5,723 nt of DNA, taken from NCBI GenBank assembly GCA_018500075.1, contig JAHBAN010000063.1:1-5723 (forward strand), in the 5' to 3' direction. This stretch comes from Flavobacteriia bacterium. GTDB lineage: Bacteria > Bacteroidota > Bacteroidia > Flavobacteriales > Flavobacteriaceae. The notes beneath the pieces were generated by a model. It was not told the DNA's origin. It ran no database searches and saw only the letters and a program-made list of their open reading frames with translations. Both the position numbers and the translations under genes were made by a program. Shown piece by piece: positions 5,709 through 5,723 of the stretch (its first letter is position 1; each line of letters begins with the position of its first letter).

Positions 5709-5723
5709 GCGCAGAAATGACGC

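Noticed and set aside
5629..5723. SAM-II or SAM/SAH-type riboswitch upstream of serC
   Set aside because: Those alphaproteobacterial riboswitches control methionine/SAM genes, and I see none of their conserved core sequence; the position and hairpins fit the serC leader motif better.

Overview
The window looks like chromosomal DNA from an alphaproteobacterium of the Rhodobacterales (Roseobacter/Rhodobacteraceae type). The reasons are high G+C with strong GC3 codon bias, an alphaproteobacterial-style SerC next to a long SerA carrying an ACT domain, a structured leader before serC, and GC-rich intergenic hairpins of a kind I associate with this group. The placement is inferred from sequence character, not from a database search. 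It is a core-genome region with four intact genes. I see no mobile element, tRNA, rRNA, CRISPR array or phage signature.

Layout, left to right. Positions 1-84 are a non-coding C-rich stretch with a 14-bp tandem repeat. Positions 85-813 (minus) encode a PPP-family metallophosphoesterase with a full set of metal-binding motifs. Positions 814-917 are a short divergent promoter region. Positions 918-2639 (plus) encode a SulP-family anion transporter with a C-terminal STAS domain. Positions 2640-2826 are a convergent intergenic region with two stacked perfect hairpins on the SulP side and a rho-independent terminator for the genes on the other strand. Positions 2827-4422 (minus) are serA (3-phosphoglycerate dehydrogenase). 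Positions 4423-4485 are a spacer with a perfect 8-bp hairpin. Positions 4486-5628 (minus) are serC (phosphoserine aminotransferase). Positions 5629-5723 hold the serC leader and possibly its promoter.

serC and serA are transcribed leftward as serC-serA. They encode steps two and one of phosphorylated serine biosynthesis: 3-phosphoglycerate to 3-phosphohydroxypyruvate (SerA), then to O-phosphoserine (SerC). SerB, the last step, is not in the window. The most interesting regulatory feature is the serC leader. Its RNA can form two tandem hairpins, the second carrying the serC ribosome binding site. It can also form a mutually exclusive helix that pairs the ribosome binding site with the upstream C-rich strand. 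This matches the described alphaproteobacterial 'serC' leader motif in position and general architecture. The phosphatase and the SulP transporter have no evident link to serine synthesis. I found no convincing undescribed system; the findings are regulatory and repeat structures worth checking.
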